Source of the DNA: Mycobacterium sp. DL592
GTDB lineage: Bacteria; Actinomycetota; Actinomycetes; Mycobacteriales; Mycobacteriaceae
Direction of reading: 5' to 3'
Assembly (NCBI RefSeq): GCF_011694515.1
Contig: NZ_CP050192.1
Coordinates: 723,457-787,456 of the forward strand
DNA length: 64,000 bases
Shown one piece after another: positions 10,975 to 19,236 of this stretch (within the stretch, counting starts at the first letter, position 1; every line of letters begins with the position of its first letter). The notes under the pieces are model-generated. The model saw only the letters and a list, made by a program, of their open reading frames with translations. It was not told the DNA's origin and ran no database searches. The position numbers and the translations under genes were made by a program.

Positions 10975-11712
10975 ATGCCCAATTCTTCGCGTCCCTACGT
11001 CAAGGCGTGTATCAACGGCGCACGCACCCCCGACCAACACCCCGGCCTTCCGGTGAGCCCGCAGCAGCTCGCCGATGCCGCGGTCGCCGCACACCGCAGC
11101 GGTGCGCAGGCGGTGCATCTGCATCCCAAGACCGCCGACGGGGTGGACTCCCTGCTGGCTGACACGGTCGGCCCGGCGGTCAGCGCAGTGCGGCAGGCGG
11201 TGCCGGGGCTCCCGTTGGGGGTGACGACGGGTTACTGGGCCCTGCCCGACGCCGAGCAGCGGCTGCGTGCGGTCCGATCCTGGGACGTGCTGCCGGACTT
11301 CGCGTCGGTGAACTGGCACGAGCCGGGTTCCGAAGAGCTCGCCGAACTCCTGCTGAGCCGGGGGCTCGGCGTCGAAGTGGGCATCTTTCACGCCGAGGCC
11401 GCGCAGGCGTGGGCGCGCTCCGAGATCGCGCCACACTGCATGCGGGTGATGATCGAGCTCGGTGCGGACGGCGACACCGAGACCGCTGACGACCTGCTGG
11501 CCCGGATCCGCCGCGCCGGTTCGCCCGCGCCGGTGCTTCTGCACGGGCTCGACGACAGCTGCTGGCCGCTGCTGCGGCATGCCGGTGTGCGCGGACTGCA
11601 GACCCGCATCGGTCTGGAGGACACCGTGCTGCTGCCTGACGGGTCGCCGGCGCCGGGCAATGCCGAACTCGTCGACGCCGCGGTGCAGATCCTCGGCGAG
11701 GTCAGGGGCTGA
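10975..11712 (+). CDS. BKACE-family (DUF849) beta-keto acid cleavage-type enzyme
   Basis: This is a 245-residue TIM-barrel protein with the Zn-binding HxH in AVHLHPK and the early VKACINGART strand of the 3-keto-5-aminohexanoate cleavage family. These enzymes condense a beta-keto acid with acetyl-CoA. At 245 residues it is shorter than most family members (~270-310), so the substrate loop is reduced. ATG 10975 is preceded by GATGGGGG. Its 3' end overlaps the convergent cupin gene by 11 bp. Confidence 0.8.
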   Translation: MPNSSRPYVKACINGARTPDQHPGLPVSPQQLADAAVAAHRSGAQAVHLHPKTADGVDSLLADTVGPAVSAVRQAVPGLPLGVTTGYWALPDAEQRLRAVRSWDVLPDFASVNWHEPGSEELAELLLSRGLGVEVGIFHAEAAQAWARSEIAPHCMRVMIELGADGDTETADDLLARIRRAGSPAPVLLHGLDDSCWPLLRHAGVRGLQTRIGLEDTVLLPDGSPAPGNAELVDAAVQILGEVRG

Positions 11713-12139
11713 GCGCGAAGTCGGCGAAGTCGAAGCCAGGCACCACCACGCAGCTCACCAGCGTCGCCTCCGGATCTCGGGGCTCGGCCCGCTGCCAGTA
11801 GCCGGGCGGTACCAGCAGCTGCGGATGCTGCCCGGCCGCGATGTCTGTGCCCAGAACATGCGTTGTGGCACTGTGTTTTTCGCGCCCGAACTCCAGCAGC
11901 AGCGGGCTGCCGCGGTGGTGGAACCACAACTCAGCGCTGCGCACCGTGTGCCAGGCGGACTCCTGCCCGGGCAGCAGGACGAACAGGATCGCGGTACCGG
12001 CGCTGCGCGGGCCGGTGTAGTCGGCAGGCAGCACCGACTCGGCCAGCACCAGATCGCTGCGCCAGGTCTCCTTGAAGAAGCCGCCCTCCGGATGCGGGGC
12101 CATGTCCAGTTGCCGAACCCAGTCGGGGAGTTCCGTCAT
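11702..12139 (-). CDS. Cupin (DUF985) protein
   Basis: This 145-residue protein begins LPDWVRQLDMAPHPEGGFFKETWRS, the signature of the DUF985/cupin_5 family, a single double-stranded beta-helix. The cupin core follows (SAWHTVRSAELWFHHRGSP and LLVPPGYWQ). The metal-like His pair is present. The biochemical role is unknown; some members bind sugars. Start ATG 12139. Confidence 0.85.
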   Translation of the reverse strand: MTELPDWVRQLDMAPHPEGGFFKETWRSDLVLAESVLPADYTGPRSAGTAILFVLLPGQESAWHTVRSAELWFHHRGSPLLLEFGREKHSATTHVLGTDIAAGQHPQLLVPPGYWQRAEPRDPEATLVSCVVVPGFDFADFALSP

Positions 12140-12237
12140 ATGCCGTCCTCGGTCGATGTTCGGACCAGCTTATGGGCAGGCTCGATCTCACCGGGACGCT
12201 CGCCATGCGGATGCCCGGCGTCCTGACCGATGCGGGT

Positions 12238-12243
12238 TAGGGT
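12238..12243 (+). promoter_or_regulatory. Probable -10 of a leaderless promoter
   Basis: TAGGGT (TANNNT) ends 6 bp before ATG 12250. It lies in the 110-bp gap between divergent genes and no RBS is visible. Confidence 0.45.
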
Positions 12244-12249
12244 CTGACC

Positions 12250-12681
12250 ATGGCATCGCTACGCACCGGGTGGTCTGTGGTGTTGTGCGCGGCGGTGCTC
12301 GCAGTAAGCGCCTGGCTGCCCTGGCTGACGACCTCCGCTGCGGGCGGCGGACGGGCCAGCGCGATCGGGGGCACCGTCGGCAGCATCGCGTTGCCGCCGC
12401 GATTCGGCGCCGGTCAGCTGATCGTGCTGCTGTCCTCGATGCTGATCGTGGCCGGTGCGATGGTCGCCCGCAATCTCTCGCCGCGGCTGGCCGCCAGCGC
12501 GGCGGTGGTCATCGCCGCACTGATCGGAGTGTTGACGTGGTGGTACTACCACCTCAATGTCAGCTCGCCGGTCGCTGCCGGCTACGGCTTCTATATCGGT
12601 GCCGCGAGCGCCGCCGGCGCCCTGGCCTGTTCGGTGTGGGCATTGGTGGCAGCGCTGCTACGTGGAGGGTCGCGACGATGA
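12250..12681 (+). CDS. Small four-helix membrane protein
   Basis: This 143-residue protein has four hydrophobic segments at ~8-28, 55-73, 80-98 and 112-136, with a short Arg-rich cytoplasmic tail. It is the type seen in many mycobacteria as a Trp-rich conserved membrane protein; the family and function are not recognised. Its TGA overlaps the ATG of the acetyltransferase gene by 4 bp (ATGA), so the two are translationally coupled. Confidence 0.75.
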   Translation: MASLRTGWSVVLCAAVLAVSAWLPWLTTSAAGGGRASAIGGTVGSIALPPRFGAGQLIVLLSSMLIVAGAMVARNLSPRLAASAAVVIAALIGVLTWWYYHLNVSSPVAAGYGFYIGAASAAGALACSVWALVAALLRGGSRR

Positions 12682-13277
12682 GCCGCTTCGTGGAGCCGGT
12701 CACCCTGGCCGGGCCGTCCTGGGTGACGCTGGAACCCTTGGGGGACAACCACATTGACGAGATCGCCGCTGCCGCCGCCGACGGTGACGTCGGTGCGCTG
12801 TGGTTCACCGCCACGCCCTCGCCGGACACCGCCGCGACGTGGGTGGCCAAGATGCAGGCCCTGCAGCAGGCCGACGAGGGCGTCACCTACGTGGTGCGGC
12901 GCCGCGCTGACGGCCGGGTTGTCGGTTCCACCACCATGTTTCACGTCGACGCCGCAAACCGCAGGCTGGAGATCGGCCACACGTGGTACTGCGCATCGGC
13001 GCAGCGCACCGGAGTCAACACCGAGACCAAGCTGGTGCTGCTGACCCACGCGTTCGAACAGCTCGGCTGCGTGGCCGTCGAGTTCCGCACCCATTTCTTC
13101 AACCAGGCCAGCCGCGCTGCCATCGAACGTCTCGGCGCGAAGCTCGACGGCATTCTCCGCAGCCATCAGCTGCTGCCCGACGGGTCCCGGCGCGACACCG
13201 TCGTCTACTCGATCCTCGACATCGAGTGGCCCGCGGTGCGGACCAATCTGAAGTTCCGGCTCAGCCGCCACGAATGA
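12678..13277 (+). CDS. GNAT-family N-acetyltransferase (RimJ/RimL type)
   Basis: This 199-residue protein starts with VTLEPLGDNHIDEI and has the acetyl-CoA-binding stretch around residues 105-125 (IGHTWYCASAQRTGVNTETKLVLL). VEFRTHFFNQASRAAIERLGAK is the hallmark of RimJ/RimL-like GNATs. It may modify a protein N-terminus or a small amine. It is coupled to the preceding membrane protein gene. Confidence 0.87.
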   Translation: MSRFVEPVTLAGPSWVTLEPLGDNHIDEIAAAAADGDVGALWFTATPSPDTAATWVAKMQALQQADEGVTYVVRRRADGRVVGSTTMFHVDAANRRLEIGHTWYCASAQRTGVNTETKLVLLTHAFEQLGCVAVEFRTHFFNQASRAAIERLGAKLDGILRSHQLLPDGSRRDTVVYSILDIEWPAVRTNLKFRLSRHE

Positions 13278-13291
13278 CGGCTGAGCCGGAA
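13254..13291 (+). terminator. Terminator hairpin overlapping a stop codon
   Basis: A perfect 14-bp inverted repeat has arms 13254-13267 and 13278-13291 with a 10-nt loop that contains the acetyltransferase stop. TCTTCTGTC follows. It sits between convergent genes and could act on both. Confidence 0.75.
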
Positions 13292-13302
13292 TCTTCTGTC
13301 AG

Positions 13303-13752
13303 TCAGGATGATTCGACGGTAGTGGGCTCGATCGGCCTGCTGCCACCGGCATGAGCGACCTCGATGCGGCGCGGCTTGGCCCGTTCGGCCAGCGGGATCG
13401 TGACGGTCAGGACACCGTTTTCGTAGGTGGCGCTGATTCTCGTCGTGTCGATACCGTCGCCGAGGGAGAGCTGGCGGCGGTAAGTGCCGAAGAATCTCTC
13501 GCTGGCCAGCCACTGCACCGTGTCCTCCGAGCGGGCCGACCGATGGGCCGTCAGAGTCAGGGTGCCGTTGTCGACGCTGACGTCGACCGATCCGGGATCA
13601 ACCCCGGGCAGGTCGGCGGTCAGGACGTAGTGGTCGTCGACCTTATAGAGATCCATGGGCATGAATCGGGGACTGCGGTCGCTTCCGGTTTGGCTGCTCA
13701 GCAAACCGCGGGTCACGGCGTCAAGGTCACTGAACGGATCGAAGCGGAGCAC
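13303..13752 (-). CDS. Small heat shock protein, Hsp20/alpha-crystallin family
   Basis: This 149-residue chaperone has an alpha-crystallin domain at ~32-125, starting at MDLYKVDDHYVLTADLPGVD and ending with GVLTVTIPLAERAKPRRI (the conserved GxLxxxxP). It holds unfolded proteins under stress. The start is GTG 13752 with a very good RBS (AGGAGGTG about 8 bp upstream). A perfect CIRCE operator overlaps its likely promoter, so HrcA repression is expected. Confidence 0.95.
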   Translation of the reverse strand: MLRFDPFSDLDAVTRGLLSSQTGSDRSPRFMPMDLYKVDDHYVLTADLPGVDPGSVDVSVDNGTLTLTAHRSARSEDTVQWLASERFFGTYRRQLSLGDGIDTTRISATYENGVLTVTIPLAERAKPRRIEVAHAGGSRPIEPTTVESS

Positions 13753-13783
13753 AGCAACTCACCTCCTGTATGTCTTCATGGAA

Positions 13784-13802
13784 GCCCGCCACCCTGGCGG
13801 GC
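13784..13802 (-). ncRNA. Hairpin in the hsp20 5' leader
   Basis: A perfect 7-bp GC stem (GCCCGCC / GGCGGGC, loop 5 nt) lies between the CIRCE element and the RBS of hsp20. It may be a leader structure. It does not pair with the RBS, so a classical RNA thermometer is not shown. Confidence 0.4.
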
Positions 13803-13825
13803 AGCCATCACTGTGCTCTTCAAGA

Positions 13826-13852
13826 TTAGCACTCGACCTTGACGAGTGCTAA
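13826..13852. promoter_or_regulatory. CIRCE element (HrcA operator)
   Basis: TTAGCACTC (13826-13834), a 9-bp spacer and GAGTGCTAA (13844-13852) give a perfect CIRCE inverted repeat. On the minus strand it overlaps a -10-like TAATCT (13829-13824) for hsp20. The lipoprotein gene diverges 65 bp away on the other side. Confidence 0.95.
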
Positions 13853-13916
13853 CACAATTTCACCGCGTGACGTGGTGCCACAGGTAGGCTGTGGCGGGTT
13901 TTCGAAGGGGAACAGA

Positions 13917-14525
13917 TTGCGCAAAGTAGTAGGACCTGTGGCGGCCGTCCTGGTGACCGCACTGTCGATGGCGGTCGCGGGCTGCTCGGAGGACGAGAAG
14001 CCGACGGCGGCCAAGTGCGACTCGGTGTCGCTGCCGATGATCGACATCCCGACGAGGACCGACCAGGAGCCCCGGCTGCGCCTCCCGCAGCCGCAGGGTT
14101 GGGAACGCACCGAAAAGCTCGACTCCGAGACCATCCGGTACGCCCTGCGCAACCCAGGCCTGACGACCGACGGGTTCACGCCGAACGCTGTGGTCACGCT
14201 GCAGAAGGTCGGCTCCGACGTCGGCAAGCCGCAGCAGATCCTCGACGCCCAGAACCAGCAGCTGAAGGTGAAGCTGAAGGTCAAGGACATGACGTCGACG
14301 CCGGGCCAGGTCTGCGGCTCACCGGCGCAGGCCACCACCTACACCGCGCCCGCGATGGGCAAGATCCCCGCCCGCAAGGCCACCTCGCTGGCCGCGGTCT
14401 ACCAGTCCGGTGACATCAATTACATCGCCACCGTCACCGTGCAGAGCATCAAGGCCGACAACCCGACGTATGCCACCGACTCGTCCGCGATCATCAAGGG
14501 ATTCCAGATCATTCCGCCTAAGTGA
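13917..14525 (+). CDS. LpqN-like exported lipoprotein
   Basis: This 202-residue lipoprotein has a basic N-terminus, a hydrophobic stretch and the lipobox VAGC (Cys at ~29). The mature part (IPTRTDQEPRLRLPQPQGWERT ... FQIIPP) resembles the mycobacterial LpqN/LpqT family (Lpp-LpqN). The TTG start at 13917 is chosen because GAAGGGGA (13904-13911) is spaced 5 bp before it and the resulting signal peptide is standard; a farther in-frame ATG (13839) would lie within the CIRCE element. Its 3' end overlaps the convergent regulator gene by 8 bp. Confidence 0.82.
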   Translation: MRKVVGPVAAVLVTALSMAVAGCSEDEKPTAAKCDSVSLPMIDIPTRTDQEPRLRLPQPQGWERTEKLDSETIRYALRNPGLTTDGFTPNAVVTLQKVGSDVGKPQQILDAQNQQLKVKLKVKDMTSTPGQVCGSPAQATTYTAPAMGKIPARKATSLAAVYQSGDINYIATVTVQSIKADNPTYATDSSAIIKGFQIIPPK

Positions 14526-15474
14526 CGGCGACGCTGACCTGCGCGCCGGTCAGCCGGTTTGCGCACCGGTCGCAGGCCAGCTCACCGGTGAACGGCGAGC
14601 CGCAGTCGTGGTGGTGCAGCACCAGCGCCGGTCCCTCGGGGGCCTGGAACCACCACTGCGCCCACTGCACGGCCGCCACGAGGACCGGGAAGAAGGCGCG
14701 GCCCTTCTCGGTGAGCAGGTAGGCCGCGCGCTCTGCGCCGCCCCGCTCGGCGGGCGGGCTGCTGAACACGCCGATACCGCAGAACGTCTGCAGTCGTTCG
14801 GCCAGCAGGCTCGGCGGTGCCCCGAGCTGGGACTGGAAGTCGGTGAAACGCGTACTGCCCAGGAAGGCCGCCAGTAACAGCGCTGCAGCCCAACGGTTTC
14901 CGAGCACGCTCATGGTCTCGGGAAACATGCCGGCGTCGCGGCCGGTCGAGTCGGACTCCGATCGCCTGCGGGTGGCCGCGGCGGGTGCCGACCGCTCCCA
15001 GCTTCCGCTTGGCCCCAGCGAGAGCGTGACATCGCAGTTGCCTGCCGGCGAATGGCAGGAATCGCAGCGCAGCACGGGCGTGAACGGCTGGCCGCAGATC
15101 TGGTGATGCATGGCAGGCAGGACCTCGCGGTGTGAGGCCACCCAGTTGCGCTCCCACTCCCAGATCGACAGCAGGGCCGGCCACAACGAGCGACTGCGCG
15201 CCGTGACGAGGTACTCGGTGCGGGCCCGGGTGGAGGCGTGTTCGCGGCGCGCCAGCAGACCATCGCGGACGAGGGTCCGAAGGCGGTTGGTCAGAACAGA
15301 ATTCGAGATCGGCAGCCGAGTCATGAAGTGGCTGTAACGGGTGGCGCCCAGCAGCGCCTGCTGGATGATCAGTAGGTTCCACTCGTCGCCCAGTAGCCCG
15401 AGCATCCGCCCGATGGCGTTGGTGTCGTCGGGGGCCAGCACTACCGGTGCGTCGGCGTCGATGAGATCGGACAC
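14518..15474 (-). CDS. Tandem HxlR-type winged-helix regulator with two Cys motifs
   Basis: This 318-residue protein consists of two HxlR-like winged-helix domains (~18-115 and ~185-275). Each is followed by HH-x(1-2)-C-G-x-P-F-T then C-D-x-C, giving C-x9-C-x2-C in both halves. Such a cluster may bind zinc or sense redox state. The halves are divergent, so the duplication is old. The GTG start (15474) follows directly on the TAA of the carotenoid oxygenase gene, so it is the third cistron and probably controls this operon. Confidence 0.8.
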   Translation of the reverse strand: MSDLIDADAPVVLAPDDTNAIGRMLGLLGDEWNLLIIQQALLGATRYSHFMTRLPISNSVLTNRLRTLVRDGLLARREHASTRARTEYLVTARSRSLWPALLSIWEWERNWVASHREVLPAMHHQICGQPFTPVLRCDSCHSPAGNCDVTLSLGPSGSWERSAPAAATRRRSESDSTGRDAGMFPETMSVLGNRWAAALLLAAFLGSTRFTDFQSQLGAPPSLLAERLQTFCGIGVFSSPPAERGGAERAAYLLTEKGRAFFPVLVAAVQWAQWWFQAPEGPALVLHHHDCGSPFTGELACDRCANRLTGAQVSVAVT

Positions 15475-16986
15475 TTACAGACCGACCGCTTCGGCGGCGG
15501 AGTCGGCGGAATGCCAGCGTCGTACCGAGTGGCCGGGCACCCACGTCGAATGCGTTCCGCTGGAAATCCGTTCGGGCAGCTCGAGTTTGCACACCGGGCC
15601 GTCTTCGATGCGGGCCGCGTCGAACACCAGGCAGTAGGACGCGTCGGCGTTCATATCGGTGGTCAGGGTCACCAGGTAGCCGTCGTCCTCGGACCGGCTG
15701 CCCACCCGGGGAGCCATCGCCGTCTCGCTGCCGTAGACGCCCTCGCCGAAGCTGATCCGTTGCTCGGTGCCGGTCGCCACGTCGTGGCGGATCAGCCCGT
15801 CGAACAGGAACCAGCCCGGTTTGCCGGTCGCGGCGTAGGTGTAGCGGTACGGTTCGCCGCCGTAAGCAGCGTTGATCATGCCGAACTCGGAGATGTTCTC
15901 CGACAACGGTTCTTCGGTGAGGCCGCCCGTGACGAGGTTGAGCCGCCAGCGGTGCAGCCGGGCCTGCATGCGATCCAGTGCCAAGAACCGGAACGCCCGC
16001 TGCCACTTGGTGCCGGTGCCGTTGTCGGCGGGTTCGGGGTCGCCCTGGAAGAAGCCGTCCAGCACGATCTCGTCGCCGTCTTCGTAGGCGTTGACGAAGT
16101 GCAGCACGAAGGTCGGCTCGGCCTCGAACCACTGGATCGGCCCCCCTCCGCGGCGCGGCAGCACGGCGAACCGCGACGGCATGTCGCGGTGGAAGCGCGC
16201 CATGTGCACGTTGCGCTCGAGCATCTCAGGTTCCCAAAACAGCGGAAAGTCGTTGAGAATGGCGTAGTTCCGGGTGAACGCCATATCGTGCGGAAGTCGC
16301 GGTCCCGGCAGCGGAACGTCGGTGTAGTGCACTAGTTGGTTGTTGCGGTCGACCACCCCGTAGTGCATGTAGGGCGCGTTCTTCGAGTAGTTGAAGAACA
16401 TCAGTTCGTCGGTGCGCTCGTCGACCTTGGGGTGGGCCGAGACCCCCTCGGCGGGGAAGGCGCCACCCCAGGCCTGCTTGCCCAGGGTGTCGCCGGTGTA
16501 GGGGTCGACGCGGTACAGGTCACCGCACTGGTAGAAGCTCGTCAAGGCGGTGCCGCGGTGCACCACCACGTCGGTGCTTGAGGCGTCCTTGAGCAGCGTG
16601 CGCGCACCCCAGCCGTAGTCGACCTTGGCGAGCGACAGCGGCTCGGCCAGCCCCGGCCACAGCGGGCCGCCTGCGGCGTTCTCGGCCTCGAAGCCGTCGG
16701 TGCGGACAAAGCGGTTGCGGTAGAACGCTTTTCCGTCCCGGAATCCGACGATGTGCAGCATGCCGTCGCCGTCGAACGGGTGATAGGACTTCAGCGCCGG
16801 ATGCAACGGATTCTCGGTGTTGCGCAGGTAGATGCCGTCGAGGTCGGTGGGGATCTCGCCGTCGACGACCCTCGGGCCCTCAGCACGCCACTCGGTGTTC
16901 TGCGGCCGCCACGGCCCGGTCCGGTACGGGTGGTCGTCGTCCTCCGGCAGGGTGGACAGGAACTTTCCGACGACCGTGACGTCCAT
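15475..16986 (-). CDS. Carotenoid cleavage oxygenase family protein
   Basis: This 503-residue protein is a seven-bladed propeller of the RPE65/CCD family (Rv0913c type). The four Fe(II)-ligating His are present in GVSAHPKVDE, RLPHDMAF, FVLHFVNAYED and SSGTHSTWVPG. The GDGMLH and YLRNTENP segments are typical. These enzymes cleave a C=C bond of carotenoids, stilbenes or similar apolar substrates with O2. ATG 16986 overlaps the TAA of the thiolase gene by one base. Confidence 0.93.
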   Translation of the reverse strand: MDVTVVGKFLSTLPEDDDHPYRTGPWRPQNTEWRAEGPRVVDGEIPTDLDGIYLRNTENPLHPALKSYHPFDGDGMLHIVGFRDGKAFYRNRFVRTDGFEAENAAGGPLWPGLAEPLSLAKVDYGWGARTLLKDASSTDVVVHRGTALTSFYQCGDLYRVDPYTGDTLGKQAWGGAFPAEGVSAHPKVDERTDELMFFNYSKNAPYMHYGVVDRNNQLVHYTDVPLPGPRLPHDMAFTRNYAILNDFPLFWEPEMLERNVHMARFHRDMPSRFAVLPRRGGGPIQWFEAEPTFVLHFVNAYEDGDEIVLDGFFQGDPEPADNGTGTKWQRAFRFLALDRMQARLHRWRLNLVTGGLTEEPLSENISEFGMINAAYGGEPYRYTYAATGKPGWFLFDGLIRHDVATGTEQRISFGEGVYGSETAMAPRVGSRSEDDGYLVTLTTDMNADASYCLVFDAARIEDGPVCKLELPERISSGTHSTWVPGHSVRRWHSADSAAEAVGL

Positions 16987-18215
16987 TACGCCGCGTCCTC
17001 TCCGGCACCGATGACGAAGCTGACCGTGGTGGCGGTGCTGCCGCCGAGGTTCAGCGTGGCGAACCGGCGGGCGCCGTCGACCTGATAGTCGCCGGCGATT
17101 CCGCTGACCTGTTTGGCGGCGTCGAGCACCATCCGGATGCCGGTGGCGCCGACCGGGTGCCCGCCTCCGATCAGCCCGCCGCTGGGGTTGATCGGCAGCC
17201 GTCCCCCGATCTCGATGTCGCCGTTCTCGATGGCCTTCCAGGACTCGCCGGGCCCGGTGAGACCGATGTGGTCGATGGCGAGGTACTCGCTGGGGGTGAA
17301 GCAGTCGTGCACCTCGAAGCCGTCGATGCCGTCGAGGTCGGTCTGGGCCCGCGCCAGCGCATCCTGGACGGTGGCCCGCAGATGGGGCATGACGTAGGGG
17401 TTGGCCGCGTCGCGGTCGAACTTCTGTTGCAGGCCCAGCCCGACGGTGTGATGGCCCCAGCCCTCGATGCGGCCGATCGGCCGCACACCCGGGTGCTCGC
17501 GCAGGAAGTCGTCGCTGACCAGCACGACACCGGAGCCGCCGTCGGTCATCTGGCTGCAGTCGTAGCGGCGGATCCGGCCTTCGACAGGCGGGTTGACGGC
17601 GTCCTCGCCGCCCCGGCCGATCAGATCGGGCACCTCCCAGTCCCGGGTCTGGGCGTTGGGATTCCGCTTGGCATTGGCGAGGTTCACCGTGGCGATGGCA
17701 TGCAGGTGGGCTTCGTCGATACCGAAGCGGCGGTCGTACTCGTCGGCGACGCCGGAGAACATCGACGGCCACATGTATTTGGCGTGCTGGCCTTCGTGAC
17801 CGGTCCACGCCGCCGCGCCCAGATGCTGGGCGGCGGTGTCGCCGGGCACCGTCTTCTCCAGTTCCACCCCGACCACCAGTGCGGTGCGATAGTTGCCTGC
17901 ACGCAGGTCGGCCATCGCCGCGAGGATGGCGATACTGCCTGAGGCGCAGGCTGCTTCGTGGCGGCTGGCCGGGGTGTTCCACAGTCCGGGGTGGACCGTG
18001 GCGGGCATGGCGCCGAGGTGGCCCTGCTGGGCGAACAACTCGCCGAAGGCGTTGGCGACGTGCACCACGTCGATATCGGCGGCGTCGATCATCGACTCGG
18101 CCAAGGTGAGGTCGACGACTTCGGTGGTCAGTGCGGCGAAATCCCGGCCCTCGCGGCTGAGGTTGCGCGCGAAGTCGCTCTGGTAGCCGCCGAGGATCCA
18201 CACATTGCCTGTCAC
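16986..18215 (-). CDS. Thiolase-like acetyl-CoA acetyltransferase (SCP-x/lipid-transfer type)
   Basis: This 409-residue thiolase fold protein has the nucleophilic Cys in EAACASGSIA (~90), the His of VHDCFTPSE and the late GGGHPVGATG. It matches the Rv0914c type. The family performs thiolytic cleavage or Claisen condensation of acyl-CoAs, often of sterol side chains; several homologues are not biochemically defined. It is the first gene of a three-gene operon and starts with GTG 18215. The next gene begins within its stop codon (TAATG). Confidence 0.9.
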   Translation of the reverse strand: MTGNVWILGGYQSDFARNLSREGRDFAALTTEVVDLTLAESMIDAADIDVVHVANAFGELFAQQGHLGAMPATVHPGLWNTPASRHEAACASGSIAILAAMADLRAGNYRTALVVGVELEKTVPGDTAAQHLGAAAWTGHEGQHAKYMWPSMFSGVADEYDRRFGIDEAHLHAIATVNLANAKRNPNAQTRDWEVPDLIGRGGEDAVNPPVEGRIRRYDCSQMTDGGSGVVLVSDDFLREHPGVRPIGRIEGWGHHTVGLGLQQKFDRDAANPYVMPHLRATVQDALARAQTDLDGIDGFEVHDCFTPSEYLAIDHIGLTGPGESWKAIENGDIEIGGRLPINPSGGLIGGGHPVGATGIRMVLDAAKQVSGIAGDYQVDGARRFATLNLGGSTATTVSFVIGAGEDAA

Positions 18216-18444
18216 AGCGCCGAAGCTACTACAGCTAAGAGAGTAGCGGGCCGGAATGGCCAGTCAGGGCAACCCAACCCGGGCGGCCCTGCCGGCTCGT
18301 GGTCTGAACCGACAGGACCTCGCGGTCATAGGTGTCGACGCCTACGTCCGCTTGCAGCCTGCATTGCCCTGCCAGGTGATTAACAAACGTAACCAGATTG
18401 CTTGGAATGACGTAAATTCCGAACGGATTGGGAACTCTGCTCCC

Positions 18445-19128
18445 ATGAATTCGCCGAATCACGACCTCGCCATGCGGATGGCGGAGTTGGCGCGGGCCAC
18501 GGCGCCGCCCAGCACTGTCGACCAGGTGCTGGCGAGCATGACCAAGGCCGCCGTCGAGATGATTCCCGGCACCGACACCTGCGGGGTGCTCTTGATCGGC
18601 AAGGGCGGCAAGTACGAGTCGTTGTTCGGCACCTCGGATCTGATCTACGAACTCGACGCGTTGCAGGAGAAGTTCGGGGAGGGTCCGTGCATCAGTGCCG
18701 CGGTCGACGAACTGATCGTGCGGACTGACGACTTCTCCCATGAGCAACGCTGGCCGACCTATAGCCGGGCCGTCACCGAGCTCGGGGTGCGCAGCGGGTT
18801 GTCGTTCAAGCTGTACACCGGCTCCAGCACCGCCGGTGCGCTGAACCTGTTCGGCCTCAAGGAGCATGCCTTCAACGGTGAGTCCGAGGCGATCGGCGCA
18901 GTGCTGGCCGCGCATGCGGCCGCGGCGATTCTGGCCAGCAGGCACGGCGAGCAGTTGGAGGCGGCGTTGAACACCCGCGACACGATCGGGCAGGCCAAGG
19001 GCGTCATCATGGAACGGTTCAACGTCGACGCCATCCGCGCCTTCGAGATGCTGCGCGAGCTGTCGCAGACCGCCAACATCAGGCTCATAGACATCGCGAC
19101 CCGGGTCATCGACACCCGCGGCGGCTAG
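18445..19128 (+). CDS. GAF-ANTAR putative transcription antitermination regulator
   Basis: This 227-residue protein has a GAF sensor (~20-160) and a C-terminal ANTAR RNA-binding domain (~165-222; pattern TRDTIGQAKGVIMERFNVDAIRAFEMLRELSQTANIRLIDIA). ANTAR proteins bind paired hexaloop RNA hairpins and prevent termination. ATG 18445 is preferred; the frame is open further upstream but that part is low in coding character. The 229-bp region before it holds AT-rich promoter-like sequence and no clear gene. Confidence 0.88.
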   Translation: MNSPNHDLAMRMAELARATAPPSTVDQVLASMTKAAVEMIPGTDTCGVLLIGKGGKYESLFGTSDLIYELDALQEKFGEGPCISAAVDELIVRTDDFSHEQRWPTYSRAVTELGVRSGLSFKLYTGSSTAGALNLFGLKEHAFNGESEAIGAVLAAHAAAAILASRHGEQLEAALNTRDTIGQAKGVIMERFNVDAIRAFEMLRELSQTANIRLIDIATRVIDTRGG

Positions 19129-19236
19129 CCGGACTCCGATCGCGGCCAATCCCCGTACCGACGTGCCACCGCGTCGATACGATCACTCGACCGTGGTCAC
19201 GGTCGCAGGGTTGCTCCCGGGAAAGGTTCGGGTCTG

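Noticed and set aside
15475..18201. 908-codon frame that would fuse a thiolase-overlapping segment to the carotenoid oxygenase
   Set aside because: The first 405 codons are an alternate frame of the thiolase gene; the oxygenase starts at 16986.
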